From Humulus lupulus (taxonomy: Eukaryota > Streptophyta > Magnoliopsida > Rosales > Cannabaceae), in the NCBI RefSeq assembly GCF_963169125.1, contig NC_084794.1:108910358-108974357 (forward strand): a stretch of DNA of 64,000 nt, written 5' to 3'. The translations under genes and the position numbers were made by a program. Shown piece by piece: positions 1 through 11,430 of this stretch. Position 1 is the stretch's first letter. Each line of letters starts with the position of its first letter. Under the pieces are notes generated by a model, which had not been told where the DNA came from, ran no database searches, and saw nothing but the letters and a program-made list of their open reading frames with translations.

Positions 1-147
1 TTGGTCGACCTGCGAGCCGTCACCTCGGTTTGGCACCTTTCCATGAGATTCCCAACTGACACAGGGGTAGGATGCGTGTTGGGAAACCAACGAGAAGCGA
101 GGGAGTGCTACAACGCCTCGATATCTAAGGCAAAGAAAGGTGGATAG
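1..147 (+). pseudogene. Retroviral-type protease, C-terminal fragment of gypsy polyprotein
   Basis: Frame 1 reads from base 1 to a TAG at 145-147. It aligns by eye with the end of the gag-pro proteins of the two other gypsy elements here, sharing a VTS.(W/Y)HL core and a QREARECYN block. This marks the region just after the aspartic protease fold and before RT. The catalytic triad lies outside the window. About 290 bases of degenerate acidic linker follow before the RT. Confidence 0.7.
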
Positions 148-362
148 AGGGAAGCTGCCGGGAAGGAGTTGCAAACAACTAGTGATGTACAGGCCCAATC
201 AGGTGATGGTGTCACCAAATAGGGTGTTGCCCAAAGTGAGGACAGGGATTTGGATCCTCGCTTTGGGGATTTTGATGAAGAGATAGGACCCATCGAGGAC
301 CTTGAAGAGGTCCAACTTGATGAAGCAGATCTGACAGGGTTGTGAAAGTCAGTAAAAACTTA

Positions 363-1343
363 GAGACAACAACGAAACAAGAATTGGTGGAATTTTTAAA
401 GAAAAACTAGGAAGTCTTTGCCTGGTCGCATAAGGACATGGTTAGAATAGACCCTGCGGTCATTAGCCATGTCCTGAACATAGACAAGAGTTTTCCACCT
501 GTACAACAAAAAAGGAGGCTACTCGACAAAGATAGATCAAAAGCTCTAAAGGAAGAGGTCGAAAAGCTAAAGGAGAATGGATTCATCAGGGTAGCGTTTT
601 ATCCATCTTGGGTCTTTAATCCCGCACTGGTTCCCAAGCTGAATGGAAAGTGGAGAACATGCGTGGATTTCACAGACCTTAATAAAGCCTGCCCTAAAGA
701 TTGTTTCCCACTCCCTAGAATCGACTGGTTGGTCGATGCCACTGCAGGGCATGAGATCCTTTCATTCATGGATGCATACTCCGGGTATAATCAAATCAGT
801 ATGCATCCACCCGATGAGGATCACACTAGCTTTTGGATCGATAAAGGGCTTTACTGTTACAAAGTGATGCCCTTCGGTTTGAAAAATGCTGGGGCGACTT
901 ACCAGCGACTAGTCAATCACATGTTCAAGGAGATGATCGGTACAAACATGGAAGTATATGTCGATGACATGTTAGTTAAGTCGAAGAGGGCAGAAGGGCA
1001 TATAGGTGACTTGCAAGAGTGCTTCAACGTCTTAAATAAATATCAGATGAAGCTGAATCTCCTCAAGTGTTCCTTCAAATTTGGATCAAGGAAATTCTTG
1101 GGATTTATAGTAAACTCACGCAAAATTGAGGCCAATCCCGAGAAGATCAAAACCCTGGTCGATATGAAATTGCCGATAAAAATCAAGGATGTTTAAAGCT
1201 TAACCGGAAGAATTGCTTCTCTAAGTAGATTTATCTCCAAATCTACGAACAAATGCGTCCCATTTTTTAATATGCTCATAGGCAACAAGCAGTTCGAATG
1301 GACGGAGGAGTACGAGTAGGCTTTTCAAGATTTAAAGACTCAC
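363..1343 (+). pseudogene. Gypsy reverse transcriptase domain (broken)
   Basis: Copies element RNA into DNA in the particle. The longest open stretch is 438-1196 (252 codons). Visible RT motifs in order are VFAWSHKDM upstream of the fold, WRTCVDFTDLNKACP, FMDAYSGYNQI, MPFGLKNAGATYQ, the catalytic YVDD, and a thumb with KFLGFIV. Stops interrupt it before VFAW, after KIKDV (TAA just before SLTGRI) and at EYE-stop-AF near 1319. At conserved Gln positions these stops could have arisen by C to T change. Frame is otherwise kept into the RNase H. Confidence 0.88.
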
Positions 1344-2060
1344 ATGTCGCAGCCACCGATTCTATCGAAGCTGGTTGATAAGGAAACTTTGTTCATATAT
1401 TTGGCGATCACGGAATATGCTGCTAGTGCTGTTCTAGTAAGAGAGGAAGATGGCGTGCAGAAGGCCGTCTATTATGTAAGCAAAAGGCTAATAGGAGTGG
1501 AATTGCGATATCCTCCTATTGAAAAATTAGCCTATTGCTTGATCTTAGCCTCCAGAAAGCTACGGCCATACTTCCAAGCTCACCCGATCACAATTTTGAC
1601 CAACCGACATCTACGGCAAGTTCTGCAGAAGCCAGAAGCCGCAGGCCGATTGTTGAAATGGGCGGTTGAACTTGGGCAGTTTGATATCTCTTACTTACCA
1701 CGAACAACAATAAAAGGACAAGCTCTGGCTGACTTCATTGCAGAGCTCACTGGTCTTCCGGATAGCGAACAACCAGAAGGAACAGAAGAGCCTGAACCTC
1801 AAAGCCAAACCCCTTCATGGAAGTTGTTTACAGATGGTTCTTCTAATGAGCATCACGCTGGAGCAGGAGTGATTTTGATAACGCTTAAAGGGCATCAATT
1901 TCACTGCACGATTAGATTTGACTTCACTGCTTCAAACAACAAAGCTGAGTATGAAGCGCTGCTCCCAGGATTACGGTTAGCCAGAGACATGCACATAAAG
2001 TCACTCGAAATCTACAGCGACTCTCAGTTGGTGGTTAATCAGATCATTGGAGAATACTAG
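1344..2060 (+). pseudogene. Gypsy RNase H plus second archaeal-like RNase H (aRNH)
   Basis: Open for 238 codons. The first half has the RT-linked RNase H of Ty3/gypsy (LFIYLAITEYAASAVLVRE, YYVSKRL, LIL..RKLRPYF, ILTNRHLRQ). The second half restarts with LFTDGSSNEHHAGAGVIL and NNKAEYEALLPGL, the DG/E/D pattern of an additional archaeal-type RNase H, then YSDSQLVVNQI. The double RNase H is a hallmark of the Tat lineage. Two stops follow directly (TAG and TGA inside GEY-stop-A-stop-GLK), where intact relatives have Gln and Arg. Confidence 0.85.
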
Positions 2061-2075
2061 GCTTGAGGTCTAAAG

Positions 2076-2726
2076 ATGGTTGCCTACCTGAATAAAGAAA
2101 AATATTTGTTGGCTCAGTTTGAGAAGTATACTCTCCAGCAAGTACCTCGTGACCAAAACTCGAACGCTGATGCTTTCGCCAAATTAGCAAGTGCCAAGGA
2201 TGCTGATACCCTGAGTATAGTACCAGTTGAACAGCTACCGACACCAAGCATCCAGATAGAAGAAACCTCTTTGGTGATTCAGGCGATGGATACATGGATG
2301 ATATCTTACAAAGAGTACCTGACAAAGGGTGTGTTGCCGACAGATAGAAACAAAGCCAGGACCCTTCAGCGGCAGGCTGCTAGGCATATCTTGGTCGATG
2401 GAATTTTGTATCGAAGGGGATACTCAATGCCACTCCTCTGGTGTATTTCAAAAGAGAAAGCCAAAGAATTGATGAGAGAGGACCACGAAGGCTTTTGTGG
2501 GGACCATGCTGGGGGGCAGAGTTTATCAAAAAAGATCCTAAGGCAAGGATACTTCTGGCCAACAATGAATGAAGACTCTATGGAATTTGTGCGAAGGTGC
2601 GACAAGTGCCAAAGATTCCCCAAAATTATGCGAGCAGCCCCTAATGAACTAAAGTAGATGCAAATTCCGTGGCCATTCACAGTTTGGGGTACAAACCTAA
2701 TCGGATCTTTGCCAACAGGGAAAGGC
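2076..2726 (+). pseudogene. aRNH tail and integrase zinc-binding domain, cut by Copia insertion
   Basis: Continues the polyprotein: the end of the second RNase H (LAQFEKYTLQQVPRDQNSNADAFAKLAS), a linker, then the integrase HHCC zinc module (H..GFCGDHAGG, CDKCQRF). A TAG follows near 2655; the reading continues with IPWPFTVWGTNLIGSLPTGKG until the Copia LTR begins at 2727. The integrase core resumes at 40849. The sequence AAGGC at 2722-2726 is repeated at 40844-40848 as the target-site duplication. Confidence 0.85.
2722..2726. repeat. Target-site duplication AAGGC (left) of the Copia element
   Basis: AAGGC precedes the first LTR base (TATTAGGAAA, with TG mutated to TA) and recurs at 40844-40848 right after the other LTR end (CCCCAACA). 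Removing the insert and one copy restores the gypsy integrase reading. Confidence 0.9.
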
Positions 2727-4576
2727 TATTAGGAAAACTTTATACATGATCTTTATTTATGTTCATGTATATCTAATATTAAACAAACTAATACGAGATA
2801 GCCTAATTTTTTTTTTTTAAAATTGAATTCAAAGAGAAACAAAGAATAGAACACTTACAGTATACACATGGGAATTAAAGAGTCCTTCCTTCAGTTTCTC
2901 TAACTCTTGTATCCTCTCTGTCGCAGAGTATTATCAAGAAACTGAACCGATCTTCTATTTTCTTCACAATCTTCCAATGTATCCTTAGAACCACTTAGAC
3001 TAGTGTGGGCAATTCTCAACACATGAGATAGATATAGAGAGAAGAAGAGAAAATAACAAAGAGGTTTAGAAAATGACTTGTGTTTACAGAGAATCTAAAC
3101 TATCAGAAAACCAGTGATTAAACTTATGTTTTGACTTCTCTCTAAGCACTCCTTTTATAGACTCAATTAGGCCATTTAATTTAATTAAAAAATCAATAAA
3201 ATAATAGCCATTTTGAAGCCCTAGGTCGAAATTATCATGGGCTATAGGCCCGTGAAATTTCTCATTTGATTATAAGCCCATTGGACTTAAAATCAAGGCC
3301 TGTATTATTTTCTATTGATTTAATTAATTAAAAAATTATTTAAATCCTTCATCAAATTGATTATTTATAATTTGAACCTCGATTTAAACTTATTTATTAA
3401 TTTAGATACCAATTTATCTTAATTAAAAAATCTGCCATAATTTCTCTTTTCTTCTCAAAATTACACAACTCTGTGAAACTATCCAAAATTGACCTAGTCA
3501 ACTTTGATAATTCTAATTGATAATTAAATCAATTAATTGAGAATATCTAGATGATTTTATCCAAGGTACAATGGGGACCATGGGCCTATGAAATCAAACT
3601 CCAATAAGTTATAATAAATCTAACAAATAAATTTACTAACTTATTAATTCCTCGTGACTCCACTATAGACTCGGAATTGCACTCTTGAATTCATAGAACG
3701 CTCTATAAAAAATATAGAAACGCTATTAATTATCCATTGTTACAACCATAATTGTCACTCAATCCTCTATAGACGGTGTACAATGAGATAGGACTAAAAT
3801 ACCGTTTTACCCCTCATTGTATTTTATCCTTAAAACACTTAGTTCCTTGTAAATGATATTTCAGTAAACTAATTTAATTACTGAAATGAGATCTCTATCA
3901 TTTAACACCTTGAACCAAACTAAAAGGAAACCATCATTTCAATTCTTCATCAGAAGCTATAGATGTTCATATCTATGATTAACACTCCCACTCAATTATA
4001 CTACCGAGTTCCCAAGATGTAAGTATGGGCTAGTCCGTAGGGTAAGCTGGTAACGAACAAGTCAAAGAACTCAAATAATACAATAAGTTAGAATACTAAC
4101 CACTCAGAATTGAGATTGAATTGACCTATGGTCAACTATATGATATGACTAGAATATATAATAACTGTATGTTTACTTATCTTATCAACTGTCAATATCG
4201 GTCCTGTCCGATGTAACAAATACATCTGATCTTATCTACTTTGCTAATGTTCTGGAAAGAACATAACAGTGTAATGTGTAAATAGATCATATCGTAGATT
4301 GGCAAGTCAGTGTAAATCCTGTGCACTGACTAGTCTTAGGACTAACTTATTTTGAACATATAATCATATTTATATTCCACTGTGATTACGTCATTATAAA
4401 TAAGATTAGCTATATGCTCGGGATTTAATATAAGTTTATATTAAACAAATAATCATGAAAATAAAACATGTGAGCAAAGTGATTGACCAAGTCAAAAAAT
4501 GATTTCTATTATTTTATTGATAATAAAATGAGATTACAAAGAATTTGGGTTTTAATTAGGGCATAAAACCCCAACA
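2727..4576 (-). repeat. Copia 3' LTR
   Basis: 1850 bases. The plus-strand left edge is TATTAGGAAAAC (expected TG; the other LTR has TGTTAGG) and the right edge is CCCCAACA. A polypurine tract (reverse of AACTCCCACTTGC at 4577-4589) abuts it, marking the 3' side of a minus-strand element. A minus-strand TATAAAAG lies at 3152-3159. The RNase H ORF runs a few codons into this LTR, as in related Copia elements. Confidence 0.92.
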
Positions 4577-6010
4577 AACTCCCACTTGCACTTGCACTAA
4601 TTCCATTTCCTTGATATGCTTATCAAATGTAGCTTCTGGTAGTGTCTTTGTAAATGGATCCGCAAGATTGTCTTCAGTTGCAATCTTCATAACCTTCACA
4701 TCTCCCCTGGCCACATATTCTCGAATAATGTGATACTTCCTTTCTATATGCTTACTCCTCTTGTGACTTCGAGGTTCTTTCGAGTTGGCTATCGCTCCTG
4801 TATTGGCACAAAACAACACAAGCGGATTATCCATTTCTAGAATAACACCAAGATCCGAATATAACTTCTTTAGCCAGACTATTTCCTTAGCTGCTTCTGA
4901 CGCGGTTATGTACTTAGCCTCCATGGTGGAATATGAGATTGCAGACTACTTTACGCTTCTTCAAATCACAGCTCCACCCTCAAGAGTAAACACCATTCCA
5001 AAAGTAGACTTCCTGTCATCGACATCAGTCTGAAAATCTGAATCGATGTAGCCTACAGGGTTCAGAACACCACCCTTGTAGAGTAACATGTAATCCCTAG
5101 TCCGTCTCAAATACTTAAGGATATGCTTAACTGCTATCCAATGTTCCGGTCCTGGGTTTGACTGATACCTGCTCACTACTCCCACTGCATAGCAGATATC
5201 TGGTCTAGTACACAACATGGCATACATCAGACTTCCAACTGCAGATGCGTAAGGAAATTTTCTCATTGCATCTTCCTCTTCAGGAGTTTGGGGAGACTGC
5301 TTCTTTGAAAGATGAATTCCATGGTGGGACGATAGACGTCCTTTCTTGGAATTTGTCATTGAGAAATGTTCAAGCACTTTATCTATGTAAGCTGCTTGAG
5401 ACAGAGCTAAGAGCCTGTTCTTTCTATCCCTGATGATCTGGATACCTAGAACATAAGTTGCTTCACCCAAATCCTTCATCTGGAATAGAGTGCTCAGCCA
5501 ATTCTTCACATCTGATAATTTCTTAACATTGTTTCCAATGAGTAAGATATCATCTACATAAAGAACTAGGAATACCACTATTTGATTTGCCTTCAGTTGG
5601 TATACACAGGGCTCATCAATATTTTGTTCAAAGCCATAGGTTTTGATTATTTCATCAAACCTAAAATTCTAGGAATGAGAAGCTTGCTTAAGTCCATAGA
5701 TGGACCTATTCAACTTGCAAACTTTTCCTTCTTGTCCAGATACTTTAAATCTTTCTGGTTGATCCATATAAATGACTTCGTCAAGCTTTCCATTAAGAAA
5801 AGTTGTCTTGACGTCCATTTGCCAGATCTCATAATTGAGAGCGGCTGCTAAGGATAAGAGGATGCGAATGGATTTGAGCATGGCTACTGGACTAAAAGTT
5901 TCCTCATAGTCCACGCCTTCTCTTTGGGTATAACCCTTTGCCACTAATCGAGCTTTATAAGTCACGATATTTCCATCAACACCCCGTTTCTTCTTGTCAT
6001 CCACTTGCAC
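4556..6010 (-). pseudogene. Copia reverse transcriptase and RNase H (broken)
   Basis: Three open stretches on the minus strand: 6010-5669, 5578-4961 and 4924-4556. RT motifs: YKARLVAKGYTQREGVDYEE, TFSPVA, QMDVKTTFLNGKL, YGLKQA and the catalytic LYVDDILLIGN. Then come the conserved LKYLRRTRDYMLLY block and DSDFQTD. RNase H follows: EAKYITASEAAKEIVWLKK, FCANTGAIA, HKRSKHIERKYHIIRE. The usual catalytic Asp of the CDN motif is Ala here (FCAN). Stops fall after KQASHS and before MEAKY. It ends at a TAA just inside the 3' LTR. Confidence 0.9.
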
Positions 6011-6081
6011 CCAATGGCCCTAATGTCACTACGTGCTTCCACAAGATCCCAGACTGAATTTGAGTACATGGACTCCATTTC

Positions 6082-7300
6082 CTATTTCATGGCTTCGAGC
6101 CATAGTTTCTTTTCAGGGCTAGCCATTTCCTGTTTGAAATATAACGGATCATCATCACTAGTGTTACCAACAACCATATTGGTTTCACCATCCAAACCAT
6201 AGCGAACTGGGTTCCTAGAAACCCTCCCACTACAACGAGGCTTAGTGACTGTTTGCTCAGGAACAGTGGTACTTTCTTCATTTAAACCGACTTGCGTCGG
6301 TTGGACGTGAAGAGTGGGAATTTCATCATCAATTCGCATTGATGACGATGGAACATTGGTTGGAGTCAATTCTTTAACCATCTCCTCTAAAACTACTTTG
6401 TTGCGAGGTTTAAAGTTCTGGACATAGTCATTTTCCAGAAAAGTAGCATTTGTAGAAGTAAACACTTTCTTTTCTGAATGACTATAGAAAAGTCCACCCC
6501 GAGTACCTTTAGGATAGCCAACAAACATGCATACTTCAGTTCGTGGTTCTAGCTTTCCCTCCTTTTTCCTCAGGACGTGAGCGGGACACCCCTAGATTCT
6601 ATAATGGCGTAAACTAGGTTCATGACCATTTCAACGTTCTAAAGGTGTTTTGGGGATTGATTTTGACGGCACGACATTGAGAATGTCATTTGCGGTTTCA
6701 ATTGCATGTCCCCAGAACGAAGTTGGTAGAGTTGAGTAACTAAGCATGCATCTAACCATTTCCAATAAAGTTCTGTTTCGGCGTTCCGCAACACCATTTT
6801 GTTGCGGAGTACCTGGGGCAGTAAGTTGTGATAAAATCCCAAGTTCAGTTAAATGATCTTGGAACTGCATATCCAAATATTCTCCACGCCTATCAAATCG
6901 CAAGATCTTTAACATTTTACCTAATTGGTTATGAGCCATTGCTAGGAATTCCTAAAACTTTGAAAATATTTCTGATTTCCTATGCATTAGGTAAAGACAT
7001 GAGTATCTAGAGTAATCGTCAATGAAAGTGACAAAATACTCAAAACCACCCCTAGCTTGTACATTCAAAGGTCCACAAACATTTGAATGCACAAGACCAA
7101 GTGGTTCTTTGGCCCTATCACCCTTTGCAGAGAATGGACGCTTGGTCAGTTTGCCTTCTAGACAAGATTCACAGACAGGTAATTCATCTAAGGTGAGTTC
7201 CCTCAAAGGTCCGTCCCTTGTAAGTCTTTGAATCCTATCATAGACAATGTGACCTAGTCTCAAGTGCCATAAATATGTCATATTATTGTTATCAGTCTTT
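6082..7300 (-). pseudogene. Copia gag-pre-integrase and integrase (broken)
   Basis: From right to left the minus strand reads LWHLRLGHI (start of the pre-integrase zinc module), CESCLEGKLTKRPF, the integrase core with FVTFIDDYSRYSCLYLM, then after a TAG at about 6946 ILRFDRRGEYLD and TPQQNGVAERRNRTLLEM. The tail has the FVGYPKGTRGGLFYS and VFTSTNATFLE blocks, which belong to the integrase C-terminal region. Open parts are 7281-6952, 6939-6631 and 6528-6082. The D,D,E residues appear as D of IDDYSRY, D of FDRRGEY and E of VAERRNR. Confidence 0.9.
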
Positions 7301-7368
7301 TGACGTTTATTGGTCCTAGGTTTAGCTACTTTAAATAAATCATTATTAAGAGCGAGGGGTTCGTTAGG

Positions 7369-8367
7369 TCACAGAATATAAAGCTCGTTTTCCAAACATG
7401 CAATACACAATTGTAATCCATTGAAAAAAATAGATATATTAAAACTTGTGAAAGTCATAAAAAATCGTTCTAATTGCAACATGGAAACTGAAATTAAATT
7501 TCTACTAAAATCCGGAATAAAAAATACATCTTTTAAAATAAAAAATTTATTTCCAAACTTCAAACGAGCTCTTGCTCTAGCTTGGACCGCAACGAACGCT
7601 CCGTTCCCAACTCTAAGCTTTAAGCCGCCTTCGTTCACTTCCTCCCACGATTCAAGAAGCTGTAAAGAGTTACAAACGTGGTTAGTAGATCCAGAATCAA
7701 TAATCCAAACAGAGTTATCATTCTCTAAAGCACAGGTTTCCAAGATAAATGAACTATAATGATTACCTATGTTTTTATCTTCTAGAAACTTGGGGCAATC
7801 TTGTTTCCAATGCCCCTTCTCTTTGCAGTGAAAACATTTACCTTTACCTTTCTTGTTTTTCTTGATTTTCCCCTTAGGCGTTTGTGCACTTGGTTGTGCA
7901 CTCACCTTTGCAACCTTTGCAGGCTTGGGGTTGTTGTTTTGCCCACCTTTCCTCTTGTTTATAGATTTCGAAGACGAAGCTGGGTTAGCTTCAGCCTTAG
8001 CTAGATCAACAACAACATCAATAGTCTTATTTTCTCCTCCTTTACTCGGTCCACCCATGATAGGCTCAAAAGTCTGAAGCTCATTCATGAGCTGCGTCAG
8101 ACCATAGTTGAGTTGATCACAAACGTGCAGACACGGTGCCATCAGAGAATTCACGGTGCCATAACGTACGTGTGGAGACGGTGTTATCCAAGCATTTATG
8201 GTGTTATCAAGAACGTGCGAAGACAATGCTCGTTCTAGGGATTCATCAATCGTGACGAACTCGGAGTTGTCGCCAATCAGCTTTATGTTGATATTCTGCT
8301 TCCAATTAAGGAAGTTTTTTCTAGTGAGTTTCTCCATCGAAAGTTGAGAAAGGATGGGAGTATACAC
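7369..8367 (-). pseudogene. Copia gag and protease start
   Basis: An open frame of 332 codons starting at 8367. N-terminal gag reads MEKLTRKNFLNWKQNINIKL. A shortened middle contains an imperfect repeat (ACGGTGCCAT and GGTGTTAT units, 8128-8218) in place of the usual helical gag core. A lysine-rich linker is followed by the CCHC zinc knuckle CFHCKEKGHWKQDC, then the aspartic protease motif WIIDSGSTNHVC. Gag packages element RNA; the protease matures the polyprotein. Most of the gag capsid region seems deleted or replaced. Confidence 0.85.
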
Positions 8368-10740
8368 AGATACTACTTAACTTAAAACTACAAATTATCA
8401 ATAAAATAGAAATCAATCACATTTTCTCAATAAAACTTCTATTCACACAAATTTCAAGAAATATCACAACATATACCAAAATATGTAAGATATGAGAAAA
8501 AAATACAAAAAACAATCATATCTCTATTTCTTTAGGTTTTCAACTAATCTATCCTTGTCCTGGCTGGCGAGAGTAAAAAATACCACTAGTTAAATAAAGT
8601 TGTAAACTCATTTAATAATGGACACCATTATTAACAACATACTATTCGATCAAAATAAGAAAAAAAATCTCTTATTTTATGAGCTAGACCCACGATTTCA
8701 ATAATCATAGATTTAGTCCTAGTAGTCACCGTAGGGGTGAGTCTAGTAGAATTTGACCTATAATTATCTATCTTTCGAAATCTAACCTTGTCAAAATAGC
8801 TAATGAACACCTTCCGTAGGGGGATAAATCAAAGCGCCTCGAGGCCCCATTAAGCTATTGACTATGTTAAACCAACGATGAGGATCGAATAAAAATCTTA
8901 AAATAAGCTCATTATTAAAATAAAAAATAATATTTTTATTATTTATTTTTAGAAAAATAATGAATATGATTTTCCAAAAAAATAAACAGATTAAATTTTT
9001 AAAACCAAAGTCCTATAATTTCCTATTAATTCTAAAGTGTCACATTGAAACAAATTCAATTAATTTAGAATTAATTTGTTGCTAATCAATATTTAGGTTT
9101 AACTAATATAATGAGCCTATACAATTAAGTCCAACTCAGGTAAATGGGCCTTAACAATTGGGTTTGTATGGAGGAGGGCTTGGTCCAGTATGTCGTTCCT
9201 ACTACAAATGCCCCCTATCTTCCATACAAGGTCCAAAAGATAGGAATTTAAACATTCGTTTCATTAATTGTTATTAATTAATTAGGTCCACTATAGTCAT
9301 GCAAAGTAAATTGGCTTTCACAAGTGGAATCATCCACAAGAGAAGAATTTAAACTTTACATTTTCTAATGGGCCCAAATAAAACCTATCATTTTATGAAT
9401 ATTTTATTTGGCAAAATACCATATATCTAACAAACATATGGGCCACTATATGCATCTAAGCCCAATTGCAAAAAGACCACATATAGTGTAAACAGACATG
9501 TTATAATTGGATGGGCCTAATCATGTTACTATATGAGTAATTCTATGAATTTATACAAAAATACCACAATTTATTTCATTTGCAAAAACACCACAATTAA
9601 TTATCTAGAATTTATAAAAAAAATTCAAATTAATTAAATTTTTACAAAAAATAAGTCAATTTAAATAAAATTTATCAACAATTAACAATAGTTAATTTAA
9701 ATTTCATTTATCAACAATCAACTTGGTTTTAGGTTAATTTGAAAAAAAATATATTAATTTAATTTAAATAGGATTTATCAACAATTAACCAAAGTTAATT
9801 TAAATCCCATTTATTAAAAAAATATTTTATTAATTGGCTGAAAAATGATATTTTTCAAAATTTAACCAATTTTAAATTTTAAAATCAATATCTTAACTAT
9901 TTTCCAAAATATTTTGTGTTGTTACAACTATTTGCTAATATTTTAACCATTTAAAAATAAATAAAATAAAATAAAATATAAATAGTTATAACAACCCTAA
10001 AATATCTCAAAATAGTTAAACAAATTCAAATATCCATAAAAATATCTAACTAACAATATTCAAATTTCAAATAATTTAAATATTAAAAACTATAGAATAA
10101 AAAGATATTTATATTTTAAAATAAAGATTTAATAAAAAAATCAAGAATTTAAATGAAAATATATAAAATATCTGATATCATAATTCTAATATTTTAATAT
10201 ATTAAAAGATTTAAAATTAAGTTGTTAGTCTATTTTTAAATTTGAATTTGAATCTTTGTAGAAAATATCTAATTATTTAAATCCCAACTAACAAAAATAT
10301 CTTATTTAAAAAAAAAATTAAATGATAAAACAAAAAAAGATATTTTTAGTTTTGATAATAAATAATGTATTTTCACAATTAAATTTTTTTTATTTCTCAA
10401 AAAAAAAAAAAGCTAGATGAACAGTACCCATGGTGGCTGGGCTGCTGGTGGCGCGCGCGGGGCTAGGGTGTGAGCGCGCATGGGAGCCAGTGCAAATTTT
10501 TTTTTTTGAGCAATTTTTCAAACCAAAACCATTTTATAATTAATTTTTAACATATTCTACGCAAAATAAAGCATATATAAAAATTAATAGCATAGAAAGC
10601 ACAACAAAATAACCTAAAAATTGCTAAAATTCACATAAAATCAATATGCTTCATAAAAACATGAAAACATCCAATTATTCAAACATATCAAATAATTCAA
10701 TTTTAAACATGTTCATGCATGAAAATAAAGATCAACCAAA
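8368..10740 (-). other. Copia 5' leader, AT-rich, no gene seen
   Basis: Lies between the 5' LTR primer-binding site and gag. It is very AT-rich with many stop codons in all frames, apart from a GC-rich patch at about 10425-10490 (GTGGCGCGCGCGGGG). A stretch near 8690-8860 with CGCCTCGAGGCCCC resembles 63490-63560 upstream of the second Copia gag, so it is probably an old conserved leader of this family. I see no coding potential. Confidence 0.6.
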
Positions 10741-10753
10741 GGCTCTGAGGCTA
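10741..10753 (-). other. Copia primer-binding site (initiator tRNA-Met type, diverged)
   Basis: On the minus strand, two bases after the LTR end, the sequence reads TAGCCTCAGAGCC. The usual plant Copia site complementary to tRNA-iMet is TGGTATCAGAGCC. The 3' eight bases match and the start has drifted. It confirms that the right LTR is the 5' LTR. Confidence 0.7.
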
Positions 10754-10755
10754 GT

Positions 10756-11430
10756 TGTTAGGAAAACTTTATACATGATCTTTATTTATTTTCATGTATA
10801 TCTAATATTAAACAAACTAATACGAGATAGCCTAAAACATGTTTTTAAAGTTGAATTCAAAGAGAAACAAAGAGTAGAATACTTACAGTATACACAGCAG
10901 AATTAAAGAGTCATTCCTTCAGTTTCTTTAACTCTTGTATCCTCTCGGTCGCAGAGTATTATCAAGAAACTGAACCGATCTTCTATTTTCTTCATAATCT
11001 TCCAATGTATCCTTAGAACCACCTAGACTAGTGTGGGAAACTCTCAACAAATGAGATAGATATAGAGAGAAGAAGAGAAAATAACAAAGAGGCTTAGAAA
11101 ATGACTTGTGTTTAGAGAGAATCTAAAACTATCAGAAAACCAGCGATTAAACTTATGTTTTGACTTCTCAATAAGCACTCCTTTTATAGACTCAATTAGG
11201 TCGTTTAATTTAATTAAAAAATCAATAAAATAATAGCCATTTTGAAGCCCTAGGTCGAAATTATCATGGGCTATAGGCCCGTGAAATTTCCCATTTGATT
11301 ATAAGCCCATTGGACTTAAAATCAAGGCCTGTATTATTTTCTATTGATTTAATTAATTATTTAAATCCTTCATCAAATTAATTATTTATAATTTGAACGT
11401 CGATTTAAAATTATTTATTAATTTAGATAC
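10756..11430 (-). repeat. Copia 5' LTR, outer part
   Basis: Matches 2727-3406 nearly base for base, starting TGTTAGGAAAAC. It stops at GATAC (11426-11430), where a pol-less gypsy-type element is inserted, and resumes at 39690. A minus-strand TATA box (CTTTTATA on plus, 11181-11188) is the likely element promoter. It faces the gag, although transcription would now start downstream of the 28 kb insert in genomic order. Confidence 0.9.
11181..11188 (-). promoter_or_regulatory. TATA box of the Copia 5' LTR
   Basis: Reads TATAAAAG on the minus strand inside the 5' LTR. The same box is kept in the 3' LTR at 3152-3159. Confidence 0.6.

Noticed and set aside
10646..10906. An 86-codon ORF crossing the Copia 5' LTR edge
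   Set aside because: It spans the LTR boundary in the wrong orientation for the element and is AT-rich chance sequence.
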